Assembly: GCF_017874315.1 (NCBI RefSeq)
Contig: NZ_JAGGLG010000007.1
Span: 1-64,000, forward strand
DNA from: Symbiobacterium terraclitae
Lineage (GTDB): Bacteria; Bacillota; Sulfobacillia; Symbiobacteriales; Symbiobacteriaceae
Direction: 5' to 3'
Length of the DNA: 64,000 bases
The position numbers were made by a program, and so were the translations under genes. Positions 32,172-41,700 of the stretch are shown here, piece by piece. Every line of letters begins with the position of its first letter. Position 1 is the first letter of the stretch. The notes under the pieces were generated by a model, which searched no databases, was not told where the DNA came from, and saw nothing but the letters and a program-made list of their open reading frames with translations.

Positions 32172-33737
32172 CTGGACTCCCTCCCGCTCCCACAGCCGTT
32201 CACCGACCGGATGCGCCGGCTGCTGGGCGACGAGTATGAAGCCTTCGCCGCCACCTACGGCGAGCCGCGCACCCACGGGCTGCGGGTCAACCGGCTGAAG
32301 ACCGACCCCGCGGCCCTCGCGGCGCGCCTCGGCATGCCGGTCGACCCCGTGCCCTGGACCGCCGACGGCCTCTACTTCCCCGCCAGCCTGCGGCCGGGAC
32401 GCCACCCCCTCCACGCCGCGGGGCTCTACTACATGCAGGAGCCCAGCGCCATGGCGGTCGCACCGCTGTTGGCGCCGCGGCCGGGCGAGCGGGTGCTCGA
32501 CCTCGCCGCCGCGCCGGGCGGCAAGACCACCCACCTGGCGGCGCTCATGGAGAACAGGGGCCTGCTGGTGGCCAACGAGGTCCACCCCGCCCGGGCTCGG
32601 TCGCTGCTGGAGAACGTGGAGCGCATGGGCATCACGTGCGCGGTGGTGCTGAACGAGCGGCCCGACCGGCTCGCCCGCAGCCTGCCCGGCTTCTTCGACC
32701 GCATCCTGGTCGACGCGCCCTGCTCGGGCGAGGGCATGTTCCGCAAGCTGCCCGAGGCCCGCGAATCGTGGCGGCCCGACCTGCCGTCATCCTGCGCCCG
32801 GGTGCAGGGACAGATCCTCGACGATGCGGTGGCCATGCTCCGCCCCGGCGGCCTCCTCGTCTACTCGACGTGCACCTTCGCCCCGGAGGAGAACGAGGAG
32901 GTGCTGCTGCAGCTGCTCACCCGCCACCCGGAGCTGCGGCTCCTCGACCTGCCCGCGGTTCCCGGGATCGCGCCCGCACGGCCCGACTGGACGTCCGACC
33001 CGGACCGCGCCGCCGCCCTGGGGGTCCACCGGGCCGGGCGGCTCTGGCCGCACCGGCTGCGGGGCGAGGGGCACTTCGTCGCGCTGCTGCAGAAGTTGGA
33101 TGAGGCCGGGTCTCCAGGCGAGGCCGGCCCGTGGGGAACACCCGAGTCCGCGGGCCGGGCTCCGGCCGAGTCGGCGGGACGGACCCCGGCGGAGTCGGCA
33201 GGCCGGACCCCGACCGGAAAGGGGCGGATCCGAGCCGGTCGGGCAACGCAGGAGGCACAGGGCTGGGCGCCGGCCAGGCGGGAGGCCCTGGGCGCCTTCG
33301 CGGCGTTCTGCCGCGAGGCGCTCTCGCCCGAGGGCGCCGACGCACTGCAGTCGGGGGAGATCGCCCAGCACGGTGATTGGCTCTACCGGCCCCCCGAAGG
33401 CAGCGAGGCGCTCGCCGGGCTCCACGTCCTCCGGGCCGGCTTGCAGCTGGGCCTCGCCCGCAAGGGCCGCTTCGAGCCGGCGCACGCCCTGGCGCTGGCG
33501 CTCCGGCCGGAACTGGTCCGCCAGACCTGCGACCTCGCCGCCGGCTCGCCCGCGGCCCTGGCCTACCTGCGGGGCGAGACCCTGCCGGCCAGCGATCAGA
33601 AGGGCTGGACCCTCGTCACCGTCGACGGGTTCCCGCTGGGCTGGGCGAGGGCGTCAGACGGCGTGCTGAAGAACCACTATCCCAAGGGGCTGCGCTGGCT
33701 CTCCTCCCCACCGCCGGCCGGGGACGGGGAGGACTGA
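32172..33737 (+). CDS. RsmF-type 16S rRNA (cytosine-C5) methyltransferase, probably starting at CTG
   Basis: The protein has about 521 aa. The methyltransferase domain (about 30-310) has VLDLAAAPGGKTTHLAA for SAM binding, VDAPCSGEGMFRK and YSTCTFAPEENE with the two cysteines of RNA m5C enzymes. A linker with three 8-aa repeats (ESAGRTPA type) follows at about 325-348. The C-terminal RsmF-like domain (about 370-515) ends with VDGFPLGW and KNHYPKGLRW. No ATG, GTG or TTG starts the conserved N-terminus; CTG 32172 has AAGGGGG 8 nt upstream. ATG 32211 would delete part of the LPxxFxxRMxxLLG motif. Confidence 0.85.
   Translation: MDSLPLPQPFTDRMRRLLGDEYEAFAATYGEPRTHGLRVNRLKTDPAALAARLGMPVDPVPWTADGLYFPASLRPGRHPLHAAGLYYMQEPSAMAVAPLLAPRPGERVLDLAAAPGGKTTHLAALMENRGLLVANEVHPARARSLLENVERMGITCAVVLNERPDRLARSLPGFFDRILVDAPCSGEGMFRKLPEARESWRPDLPSSCARVQGQILDDAVAMLRPGGLLVYSTCTFAPEENEEVLLQLLTRHPELRLLDLPAVPGIAPARPDWTSDPDRAAALGVHRAGRLWPHRLRGEGHFVALLQKLDEAGSPGEAGPWGTPESAGRAPAESAGRTPAESAGRTPTGKGRIRAGRATQEAQGWAPARREALGAFAAFCREALSPEGADALQSGEIAQHGDWLYRPPEGSEALAGLHVLRAGLQLGLARKGRFEPAHALALALRPELVRQTCDLAAGSPAALAYLRGETLPASDQKGWTLVTVDGFPLGWARASDGVLKNHYPKGLRWLSSPPPAGDGED
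33144..33215 (+). repeat. In-frame 24-bp coding repeat in the methyltransferase linker
   Basis: Three 24-bp units at 33144, 33168 and 33192 encode ESAGRAPA, ESAGRTPA and ESAGRTPT. The linker between the two domains is therefore length-variable by slippage. Confidence 0.85.
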
Positions 33738-33849
33738 TCCCCTGCCGTTGCGGCAGGGCTGTCGGCCACGGTGGCGCGTTCTACCCCAGAGCCACGCCGG
33801 TTGTGCGGCGTGGCTCATTTTCGCGCGCAACGAGGCAGGCGGCGGCTCA

Positions 33850-34310
33850 CCGGAGTCTCGGGACCGACCGTTTTCGAGTTGCACTCAGCGGCCGAAGTCG
33901 AAAACGATCGGTCTCCAGATGCTGCGGGGTGCCTGTCCCATGCCGATTTCCCCGGCACGTTGCCTGGGCTGCGCCAGTGCACAGCCGTAAGCGGGCTTGG
34001 CGCCGAGAGTGCGCCGCACTCAGGGGTATCTGGGCGCTCGGGGGAATCCGGGAACCGGTGGTTTTCTCCTTGCACCCAGCGGCCGAAGTCGAAAACCGGC
34101 GGCCTCCAGCTGCTGCGGGGCACCTGTCCCATGCCGATTTCCCCGGCACGTTGCCTGGGCTGCGCCAGTGCACAGCCGCAAGCGGGCTCGGCGCCGGCAG
34201 TGCACCGCACGCAGAGGTATCCGGGCGCTTGGGGGCATCCGGGAACCGGTGGTTTTCCACTTGCACCCAGCGGCCGGAGTCGAAAACCAGCGGCCTCCGG
34301 ACGCTGCGGA
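33850..34310 (+). repeat. About 190-bp tandem repeat, three copies, with an internal imperfect palindrome
   Basis: Copies start near 33855, 34045 and 34235 (third incomplete and diverged). Each contains a hairpin: GTTTTCGA or a variant, about 20 nt, then GAAGTCGAAAAC, and a shared block with TGCCGATTTCCCCGGCACG in the first two. The hairpin part is homologous, in reverse orientation, to the repeats at 1-200. Open frames across the repeat on both strands are by-products of its composition. Confidence 0.8.
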
Positions 34311-34619
34311 GCGCCTGGTCTGCGCCCCTCCGTGTTGCTTGCGCTGCGCCAAACGGGGCGACCGCGAGGCGCAACGCCTGCGCACCGCAACGATGCGCTG
34401 AGCCCGCAGTACGCCGCGCGCATGGCAGCCCGGGTACCGACGATCTTCGCGTTACCCAGCCAATCGAAGTCAAAATCGAGCCGTCGCGTGCGCTCGTGAT
34501 CCGCAGGCACGCGAAACGCAGCGGATATGCCTGGGCTGCTCACAGGACACGCATCGGACAAGCATGCCGGTACGCGTTGGGCCGCACGGACGGCCGGATG
34601 CGACCCCGGGACAAAACAG
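34311..34619. other. Gene-free stretch after the 190-bp repeats
   Basis: No gene, RNA or ordered repeat can be supported between the repeats and the aspA terminator. A CG-rich segment (34311-34420) may be the decayed end of the third repeat. Confidence 0.4.
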
Positions 34620-34654
34620 GGGCTGTCCCGCAGATTGCTCTGCCGGGACAGCCC
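34620..34654 (-). terminator. Terminator of aspA
   Basis: GGGCTGTCCCG and CGGGACAGCCC form a perfect 11-bp stem with a 13-nt loop; on the minus strand CTGTTTTG follows. Confidence 0.8.
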
Positions 34655-34672
34655 GGTTGTGTGCGTATGTGA

Positions 34673-36082
34673 CTACTTCTTTTCCCGCTTGGCGATGCCC
34701 ATGGTGGTCAACTGCTTGGGCGAGAGGATGTGGTCGACCTCCTCCTCCGTCAGCAGCCCCTTCTCCACGACGATCTCCCGCACCGGCCGGCCGGTGCGCA
34801 CAGCCTCGCGGGCGACCTCGGCGGCGTTCTTGTACCCGACGATCGGGTTGATGGCGGTGACGAGGCCGACGGAGTTCTCCACCATCTCGCGGCACCGCTC
34901 CTTGTTGGCGGTGATCCCGCGCACGCAGCGGTCGGCGAAGAGGCCGACGCAGTTGGCCAGCGAATCCAGGCTGCTGAACAGCGCGTAGGCGAGCACCGGC
35001 TCCATGACGTTCAGCTCCAGCTGGCCCGCCTCGGCCGCCAGGGTGATGGTCAGGTCGTTGCCCATCACCAGGAAGCAGGTCTGGTTGAGCACCTCCGCCA
35101 TGACCGGGTTCACCTTGCCCGGCATGATGGAGGAGCCGGGCTGCATCTCGGGCAGGTTGATCTCCTTCAGGCCGCAGCGGGGACCGGAGGCCATCAGGCG
35201 CAGGTCGTTGGCGATCTTCGAGAGCGCCACGGCCAGGGCCTTCAGGGAACCGCTCACCGCCACGAAGCCGTCGAGGGCATGGGTGGCGTCGACCAGGTCG
35301 ACGGGCTCACGCAGCGGGCGGCCGGTGATCTGGCTCAGGAAGGAGATGACCAACGGCGGATACTTCGGATCCGCGTTCAGGCCGGTGCCCACGGCGGTGG
35401 CGCCCATGTTGACCTCGTACAGGCCCTGGACGGAGGTGGCCACGCGCCGGCGGCAGCGCTCCACCGTGGTGGCCCAGGCCTTGAACTCCTGGCCCAGCCG
35501 GATGGGAACGGCGTCCTGCAGGTGGGTGCGGCCCATCTTGACGACGTCGTCGAACTCGACGGCCTTGGCCCGCAGCTCCTCCTCCAGCCCGACCAGGCGC
35601 TCGATCAGGACGTCGGTCCGGTCCAGGACCGCGAGCCGCAGCGCGGTGGGGAAGGCGTCGTTGGTGGACTGGGCGAAGTTGACGTGGTCGTTGGGCGAGA
35701 CGATCTTGTAGTCGCCCTTCTGGCCGCCCAGGATCTCGATGGCCCGGTTGGCGATGACCTCGTTGGCGTTCATGTTGGCCGACGTGCCCGCGCCGCCCTG
35801 GATCGGGTCGACGGGGAACTGGTCGGCGAACTTCCCGGCGATGATCTCGTCACAGGCCTGCACGATGGCGTTGGTGACATCTGCAGGGAGGTAGCCGAGC
35901 TGGTGGTTGGCCTGGGCCGCGGCCTTCTTCACCTGGGCCAGCGCCTTCACCAGCGCGGGGTGGAGCTTCTGTCCCGTGATGCGGAAGTTCTCGAGGGCGC
36001 GAGCGGTCTGTACGCCGTAGTAGACGTCAGCCGGAATCTCTTTCTCGCCCAGAAAGTCACGTTCGATGCGGGTTTTCTGCAT
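34673..36082 (-). CDS. aspA: Aspartate ammonia-lyase
   Basis: A 469-aa enzyme of the fumarase/aspartase superfamily. GSSIMPGKVNPV carries the flexible-loop serine that acts as base. DFLGEKEIPADVYYGVQT and ENFRITG point to AspA rather than FumC, which usually has DRYWGAQT. It reversibly converts L-aspartate to fumarate and ammonia. ATG 36082 is preceded by AGGAGGA 6 nt upstream. It is a single-gene unit with its own promoter and terminator. Confidence 0.88.
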   Translation of the reverse strand: MQKTRIERDFLGEKEIPADVYYGVQTARALENFRITGQKLHPALVKALAQVKKAAAQANHQLGYLPADVTNAIVQACDEIIAGKFADQFPVDPIQGGAGTSANMNANEVIANRAIEILGGQKGDYKIVSPNDHVNFAQSTNDAFPTALRLAVLDRTDVLIERLVGLEEELRAKAVEFDDVVKMGRTHLQDAVPIRLGQEFKAWATTVERCRRRVATSVQGLYEVNMGATAVGTGLNADPKYPPLVISFLSQITGRPLREPVDLVDATHALDGFVAVSGSLKALAVALSKIANDLRLMASGPRCGLKEINLPEMQPGSSIMPGKVNPVMAEVLNQTCFLVMGNDLTITLAAEAGQLELNVMEPVLAYALFSSLDSLANCVGLFADRCVRGITANKERCREMVENSVGLVTAINPIVGYKNAAEVAREAVRTGRPVREIVVEKGLLTEEEVDHILSPKQLTTMGIAKREKK

Positions 36083-36137
36083 AGCTTAGTCCTCCTGGTT
36101 CGTACAGTGATTGCCTGTTGCACCGCGTTCCAACCTG

Positions 36138-36166
36138 ATGCTAGCACTCTTTTTCACAAGCCACAA
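36138..36166 (-). promoter_or_regulatory. Promoter of aspA
   Basis: On the minus strand TTGTGG, 17 bp and TAGCAT, about 55 bp upstream of the start codon. Confidence 0.5.
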
Positions 36167-36266
36167 CCTCGCCGGTATGCCCATATCCGGACACTGTCCA
36201 TCCCATTCTTAAGCCCCACCGCTCGGCAGGCAGAAGGCACTAGTACAGGCTCTGGAACCATGTCCC

Positions 36267-37472
36267 TTAGGGCTGGCTGGCGCGCCCGGCGACCGCCAGC
36301 GCCTGGTCCAGGTCGGCGATGATGTCCTCCGGGTCCTCGAGGCCGACGGAGAGCCTGATGAGGCCGTCGGTGATGCCGGCCAAGGCCCGCGCCTCGGGCG
36401 GAACCACCGCATGGGTCATGGACGCGGGGTGCTGAATCAGCGTGTCGGTGTCGCCCAGCGAGACGGCCACGGTGCAGAGCCGTACGGCGTTGAGCAGCGC
36501 ACGGCCCGCCGCGATCCCGCCCATCACCTCGAACGACATGATGCCGCCGAAGCCGTCCATCTGACGCCTGGCCAGCTCGTGGTGCGGTGCGGACTCCAGC
36601 CCGGGGTAGTAGACCCGCATGACCATGGGGTGCTGCTCGAGGAAGCGGGCGACGCGCAGTGCGTTCTCGCTGTGCCGCTGCATGCGGATGTGGAGCGTCT
36701 TCAGCCCCCTGAGCAGCAGCCAGGCGTCGAACGGGGAGATGATGCCCCCGAAGTTCTTCAGCGTCGTGCGGCGGATCTCCGCCATCACCTGCGCCGGGCC
36801 GGCGGCCAGTCCGGCCACGACGTCGCCGTGCCCGCCGATGTACTTGGTGGCGCTGTGGATCACGATGTCCGCCCCGTGCTCCAGCGGCCGCTGCAGGAAG
36901 GGCGACATAAAAGTATTGTCCACCACGACGGTGATCCCATGCCCGTGCGCGAGGTCGGCCAGCGCGCGAATATCGGCCAGCCGCATCGTGGGGTTGGCCG
37001 GGGTCTCAAAGAGCAGCAGTCGCGTATTGGGGCGGATCGCGGCCGCAACCGTTTCGGTGCGGGAAGTGTCAACCGGGGTGGCCTCCACGCCGAACCGGCG
37101 CATCACCTCCATCAGAAAGTCGAACGTACACCCGTAGATCGGGCTGCCGAACAGCACGTGGTCGCCGGCGCTGACGAGTGCCGTGACGGTGGAGGCGATG
37201 GCCGCCATGCCCGAGCCAAACGCCACGGCGTCCTCCGCACCCTCGAGGTCCGCCAGCTTCTCCTCGAGGGCTGCCACGGTGGGATTGCCCAGCCTGGTGT
37301 AGATGTAGCCGGGCTCCTCTCCGGCGAAGCGGGCCGCGCCCTGCTCGGCGCTGGAGAAGGCGAAGGTAGAGGTCTGGTAGATCGGGGTCGCGATGGAACC
37401 CGTGGCGGGGTCGGGGCGCTGGCCTGCGTGGACGCATCGGGTCGACAGGCGACCGTGTCGGGTCACTTCCAT
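36267..37472 (-). CDS. Methionine gamma-lyase-like PLP enzyme
   Basis: A 401-aa Cys/Met metabolism PLP enzyme. YTRLGNPT binds phosphate, FETPANPTM and DNTFMSP line the cofactor, and [12 protein letters not shown] has the PLP lysine. PIYGCTFDF has Cys at the position typical of methionine gamma-lyase (Cys116 in Pseudomonas), where cystathionine gamma-synthases usually have Gly. It would cleave methionine to methanethiol, ammonia and 2-oxobutyrate. ATG 37472 has GGAGGTG 8 nt upstream. Cystathionine gamma-lyase activity remains possible. Confidence 0.82.
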   Translation of the reverse strand: MEVTRHGRLSTRCVHAGQRPDPATGSIATPIYQTSTFAFSSAEQGAARFAGEEPGYIYTRLGNPTVAALEEKLADLEGAEDAVAFGSGMAAIASTVTALVSAGDHVLFGSPIYGCTFDFLMEVMRRFGVEATPVDTSRTETVAAAIRPNTRLLLFETPANPTMRLADIRALADLAHGHGITVVVDNTFMSPFLQRPLEHGADIVIHSATKYIGGHGDVVAGLAAGPAQVMAEIRRTTLKNFGGIISPFDAWLLLRGLKTLHIRMQRHSENALRVARFLEQHPMVMRVYYPGLESAPHHELARRQMDGFGGIMSFEVMGGIAAGRALLNAVRLCTVAVSLGDTDTLIQHPASMTHAVVPPEARALAGITDGLIRLSVGLEDPEDIIADLDQALAVAGRASQP

Positions 37473-37750
37473 GGCAAAGCACCTCCGGTTGCATGATGAT
37501 CCCGTCATCCCATGCCTATGCGGCGGCCCGTTGCGACGCCAGAGGGTGTGCTTAAGATTTCGACATGCGTCAACCGCAACCTGTCGCGACCGTCCCGATC
37601 GCGGCGCTGTACAGCGCCACCCTGTTAGCGCGCCGGCGCGTCCCGCCGGCCCGTGGGGACGGTCCGCGTGCCGGCGGCGGGCGGCGGACAGCGAGATGGC
37701 CGGAGAGCGGGGAGCCTGGGCTGTCCTCCCGAGAACATCCAGAAATAGCA
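37473..37750 (-). other. Upstream region of the methionine gamma-lyase gene
   Basis: About 280 bp with no gene. It holds a perfect 16-bp palindrome (37603-37618) and GC-rich inverted pieces. No S-box or T-box leader could be recognised. Confidence 0.45.
37603..37618. promoter_or_regulatory. Perfect palindrome GGCGCTGTACAGCGCC
   Basis: A 16-bp perfect palindrome about 130 bp upstream of the methionine gamma-lyase start. It could be an operator; a hairpin in the leader is an alternative. Confidence 0.4.
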
Positions 37751-37779
37751 GAAGAGAGCAACTTCCTGTTGCTCTCTTC
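37751..37779. terminator. Terminator of the HD-GYP gene
   Basis: GAAGAGAGCAAC and GTTGCTCTCTTC form a perfect 12-bp stem with a 5-nt loop. AAAATTCTT lies on one side and, on the minus strand, TGCTATTTCT on the other. It lies 33 bp past the gene ending at 37812. Confidence 0.8.
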
Positions 37780-37811
37780 AAAATTCTTAATGTAAAATGC
37801 TCCTAGCTTCG

Positions 37812-38501
37812 CTACATGCGCTTGTGGCGAACCGCAAGAGGGCGGGGGCGCTGTTCGGGGTCGCCCCACTCGCAGTGCACCTTCGGCCGTACGACGGTCA
37901 GCCGCTGCTGCCGCTCGACGAACAGCCGGGTCAGCTCGGGGTCGAACTGCGTGCCGGCTCCCCTCCGGAGCTCCTCCAGCGCCTGGTCCACGGACAGCGC
38001 GGGGGCGTAAGGGCGGGGCGTGATCATCGAGTCGAAGGCGTCACAGATGGCGATCACCCGGGAGACCCAGGGGATGTCCTCACCCTGCAGTCCATCGGGA
38101 TACCCACGGCCGTCGAACCACTCGTGGTGGTGGCGCACGGCCCCGGCCAGGTCGGCCAGGGCGGGGATCCGGGAGAGGATATCGGCCCCGCGGGCCGCAT
38201 GCTCACACACCGTCTCGATTTCGGAAGCCGTGAGCCAGCCTTCCTTGGTCAGCAAGGCGTCCGGGATCTCCAGCTTGCCGATGTCGTGCAGCAGCGCGGA
38301 GAGCGATACCAGCCGGACCTCCTTGCGGGAGAGCCGCAAGTGCGTGGCGAAGTATTCTGCAATCCGTGACACCCTGCCGAGATGCTGGTACGTGGGCGCA
38401 TGCTTGGCGGCCATCCGGGCCAGCAGGGGGCGGGCGACCATCGGATGTCGGGAGATGGGTTCGCAGCCGCCCCCTTCTGTGGACGGCGGTTGCACCGCCA
38501 T
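37812..38501 (-). CDS. HD-GYP domain phosphodiesterase
   Basis: A 229-aa stand-alone HD-GYP protein with no sensor domain. H40, H72-D73 (LLHDIGK), H101, HHHEWFDGRGYPDGL (124-138) and D154 are the metal and substrate residues; all are present, so hydrolysis of cyclic di-GMP (or a related dinucleotide) is likely. ATG 38501 follows GAGGAGGG by 6 nt. It starts 31 bp after the small secreted peptide gene, on the same strand, so they are probably one operon, divergent from the STAND/BTAD regulator. Confidence 0.87.
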   Translation of the reverse strand: MAVQPPSTEGGGCEPISRHPMVARPLLARMAAKHAPTYQHLGRVSRIAEYFATHLRLSRKEVRLVSLSALLHDIGKLEIPDALLTKEGWLTASEIETVCEHAARGADILSRIPALADLAGAVRHHHEWFDGRGYPDGLQGEDIPWVSRVIAICDAFDSMITPRPYAPALSVDQALEELRRGAGTQFDPELTRLFVERQQRLTVVRPKVHCEWGDPEQRPRPLAVRHKRM

Positions 38502-38532
38502 AGACGCCCTCCTCAAGTTTAGTGTTAAGATG

Positions 38533-38676
38533 TTAGCGGAGGCTAGCGACGGGAGTGACAGATTCAGTGCCAAAGCAGCCGATGATGCACGGTGGGGCGG
38601 TATAGGCAAGAGCGCTGGAGGCCAGTGTCGCGACCAGAGCCGTCGTGACCACGAGAACGGTGATGAGCCGACGCAT
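38533..38676 (-). CDS. Small secreted Cys-containing peptide, 47 aa
   Basis: ATG 38676 is placed 7 nt after a strong GGGAGGGA. The product has a classic signal peptide: MRR, a hydrophobic core (LITVLVVTTALVATLA) and a probable cut after ALA at residue 24. The mature part is about 23 residues, starts YTAPP, contains Cys30 and Cys34 (CIIGC) and ends TPVASLR. No family is recognised. It lies between the divergent STAND/BTAD regulator and the HD-GYP gene. This resembles exported pro-peptides of signalling systems; a small lipoprotein-free envelope peptide is the alternative. Confidence 0.7.
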   Translation of the reverse strand: MRRLITVLVVTTALVATLASSALAYTAPPCIIGCFGTESVTPVASLR

Positions 38677-38744
38677 CTCGGAATCCCTCCCAGCGAAATG
38701 TGGCCCATGGGGCGGGCCTGCAGTGGTTTCATCGTAGAACGAAA

Positions 38745-38758
38745 GACGTTACAACGTC
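38745..38758. promoter_or_regulatory. Palindrome GACGTT-AC-AACGTC in the divergent promoter region
   Basis: Perfect 6-bp arms, 6 bp upstream of the regulator's ribosome site and 69 bp upstream of the peptide start. The position lets one protein control both directions. A binding protein is not known. Confidence 0.5.
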
Positions 38759-38779
38759 GTTACCGAGGAGGGGATAAGC

Positions 38780-41700
38780 CTGAACGCAGAGAGAGAGCTC
38801 CCGCTCGCGACGAAGCTCCTCCGGCCCAAGGCCGCGCGGTTCTACCTGCCGCGGCCGCACCTGGCGGAGCTGCTCCGTGAGGGGCTGTCGCGCCGGCTGA
38901 CCGTGCTCCTGGCCAGCGCCGGGCACGGCAAGACCTCCACGCTGGCCAGCTTCGCCGCCGAGGCTGGGGTGCCCGTGCTCTGGATCCAGCTGGACCCCGC
39001 CGACAGCCAGGTGTACACGTTCCTCCGCTACCTGGCGCTGGGGATCCAGCAGGAGCTGGGCGGCGGGAACAGCCTCCTGCGCGCCCTGGAGAACGGCGGC
39101 CCGCTGGAGGACCCCGTCCCCCTCCTCCTGGCCGACCTGCAGGCCTGCCCGGGCCACCACATGATCGTGCTGGACGACTTCCACCTGATCGACCGGGAGT
39201 CGCCGGTCGTCGGGCTGATCCAGCGGCTGCTGCAGTACCTGGGCGAGCAGACCCACCTGTACGTCTGCTCCCGCACGGCGCTGCCCTTCTCCACCGCCCG
39301 GCTCAAGGTCATCCAGGAGGCCGGGGAGATCACGGAGGACGACCTCCGCTTCTCCCGGGAGGAGATCACCGCCTTCCTCTCCGGCCTGACCGGCCAGGAC
39401 GCGTCGCCGGAGGAGCTGGAGCAGGTGGAGCACCTGACCGAGGGCTGGTCGGCGGCGCTGGTACTGCTGGCCTCCGCGGCGCGGCGGCGCGGGGGCCTCG
39501 GCCCGCTGCTCTCGGGCGGGCTTCCCGGCGACCTCTTCGCCTATCTGGCCGAGGAGGTGCTGGGCAGCCTGGACCCCCACATGCAGGCCTTCATGGAGGA
39601 GAGTTCCATCCTGGACGTCCTCAGCCCCACCATCTGTGATGAGGTGCTGGAGCGGCAGGACTCGGCGGCGATGCTGAACCAGCTCTCCAGCTCCTCCCTG
39701 CTGGTCATCCAGGTGGGGCCGGACGCCTACCGGTACCACCACCTGCTGCAGCGATTCCTGCAGGACCGGCTGCGGGCGCGCGAGTCCGGCGACTTCGCGC
39801 GGCTCTGCAAGCAGGCCGGCGACTGGTACGTCCAGCGCGAGGAGCCGGAGGAGGCGGTGAAGCACTACCTGCGGGGCGGCTGGCTCCAGGAGGCGGCGGG
39901 CCTGGCGGAGAGCCTGGCCCCGGAGTGGCTGCGCGCCCACCGGCTGGAGCGGCTGCAGACCCTGCTGGCCGAGCTGCCGCAGTCCATCAAGGAGCAGTAC
40001 CCGTGGATCACCCTCTGCGAGGCGCGCTACCTGCTGCACTCGGGCCAGGGCGACCACGCGGTGGGGATGGCGCGGCTGGCGCTCCGGGCCTTCGGCGAGT
40101 ACGGCGACCGGCGCGGCCAGTTCCACGCCCACATGCTCCTGGCCGACTGCTTCGCGGTGCGCCAGGAGTTCGCCGCGGGCGAGGCCGAGCTGGCCAAGGC
40201 CAAGGAGCTGCTGGAACCCGACTTCCGGCACGAGGAGGCCCTGCTGCTGCTCCGCCGGGCGGGGCTGGCGTACATGGCCGACCGCGACCCCAGCGAGGCG
40301 GAGGCCGACCTCCGACGGTCGCTCGCGCTCTACGTCGAACTGGGCGACCTGCTGGGCGAGGCAGCCGTCTCGGACCTGCTGGGCGTCGTGCGGGCGCAGC
40401 AGGGCGACTACGGCACGGCCATCCAGCTGCTGGAGCGGACGGTGGAGATCGCCCGCTCGCTGGGCGAGCCCGCGCACGAGGTCGGCATCAACCTCGCGTG
40501 GGTCTACCTGGAGGTGGGCCGCTTCGCGGACGTGGTGGCGCTCTGCGAGCCGATCCTCGCCTCCTCCGCCCGCAAGATGCGGCGCCTGTATGCCGGAATG
40601 TACTTACTCGTCGCCTACACGCGCCTGGCCGAGTTCGCAAAGGCCGCCGCGCTGGCCTCGACCGTCAACGCCCTGGTAGAGGAGACCGGGTCGGCGGAGG
40701 CGAAGACCGCCCTCACCGCGAACCTGGCCTGCCTCTACCGCCTGGCCGGCCAGAGCCAGGCCTCGGTCCCCTTCGCCAACGAGGCGCTGCACCTGGCCCG
40801 GGCGGGCGACCTGTCGCACCTCCAGTTCCCGATCCGCACCCATGCGGTCTTGCTACACCTGTTCTACACAGGAAACGCGGGGAAGGCCGCGCAGATCGCC
40901 GAGCGCACCCTCGTCCGGCAGGACAAGCAGGCCACCGTGCTGCAGCGCGTGATCCTCACCCTCGCGCTGGCCGTGGCCCGCTTCCGCCTGACCCGCACGG
41001 AGTCGCGGCCCGAGGCGGTGCGCATCCTGCAGGACGGCCTCACCGACTGCCAGCGCCGGGGCGCCGAGTTCTTCGTGCTGCACGAGTGGCAGCTGGCGCT
41101 GGCCGCCGTGATCTACGGCCTCGCGTACGACGTTCAGGCCGAGTTCTGCCTCAGGCTGATCCGCAAGATGGCCGAGGATCTGCCCCGTCCGGTGCGGCAG
41201 GCCGGCATCCCCGTGGCCGATCCGGAGCTGCGCGTGCTGCCGGCGGCATGGCAGGCCCTGCCGGACGACGAGATCCGCGAGACCTTCGCCTCCCTGCTCA
41301 CGGCCAGCGACCGGAAGCGGGTCGTCACCCTGGCCACCGGCCCCTCGCCGCTCACGATCCAGGTGCTGGGGCCGCTGGCCGTCACCGTGGGCGACACCGC
41401 GATCGACGTGCGGGCGCTCAAGCGGCGCAAGAGCGGCCAGTTGCTCACCCTGCTGGTCGCCAACGAGGGGCCCCTGCCCCGGGAGCAGGTGATCGAGCAG
41501 CTCTGGCCGGACCTGGACGCCAGCGCGGCCGACACCTCGCTCCGGGTGTCGCTCCACCACCTGCGCCGCCTGCTGGAGCCCCATCTCGGGGGCAAGGCCA
41601 AGTCTCGCTACATTCACACGGAAGGCGGGCTCGTGTGGTTCAGCCGGCATCCCGAGGTGCAGATCGACCTGGACCGCTTCCGCGAGGCGCTGCGCCGGGC

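Noticed and set aside
34673-36082. Fumarase (fumC) as the identity of the lyase gene
   Set aside because: The N-terminal DVYYGVQT and overall phrases fit aspartase; FumC usually has DRYWGAQT. The active-site loop alone does not separate them.
36267-37472. Cystathionine gamma-synthase
   Set aside because: Cys in PIYGCTF points to methionine gamma-lyase. The choice is not absolute, so it is kept as an alternative in the entry.
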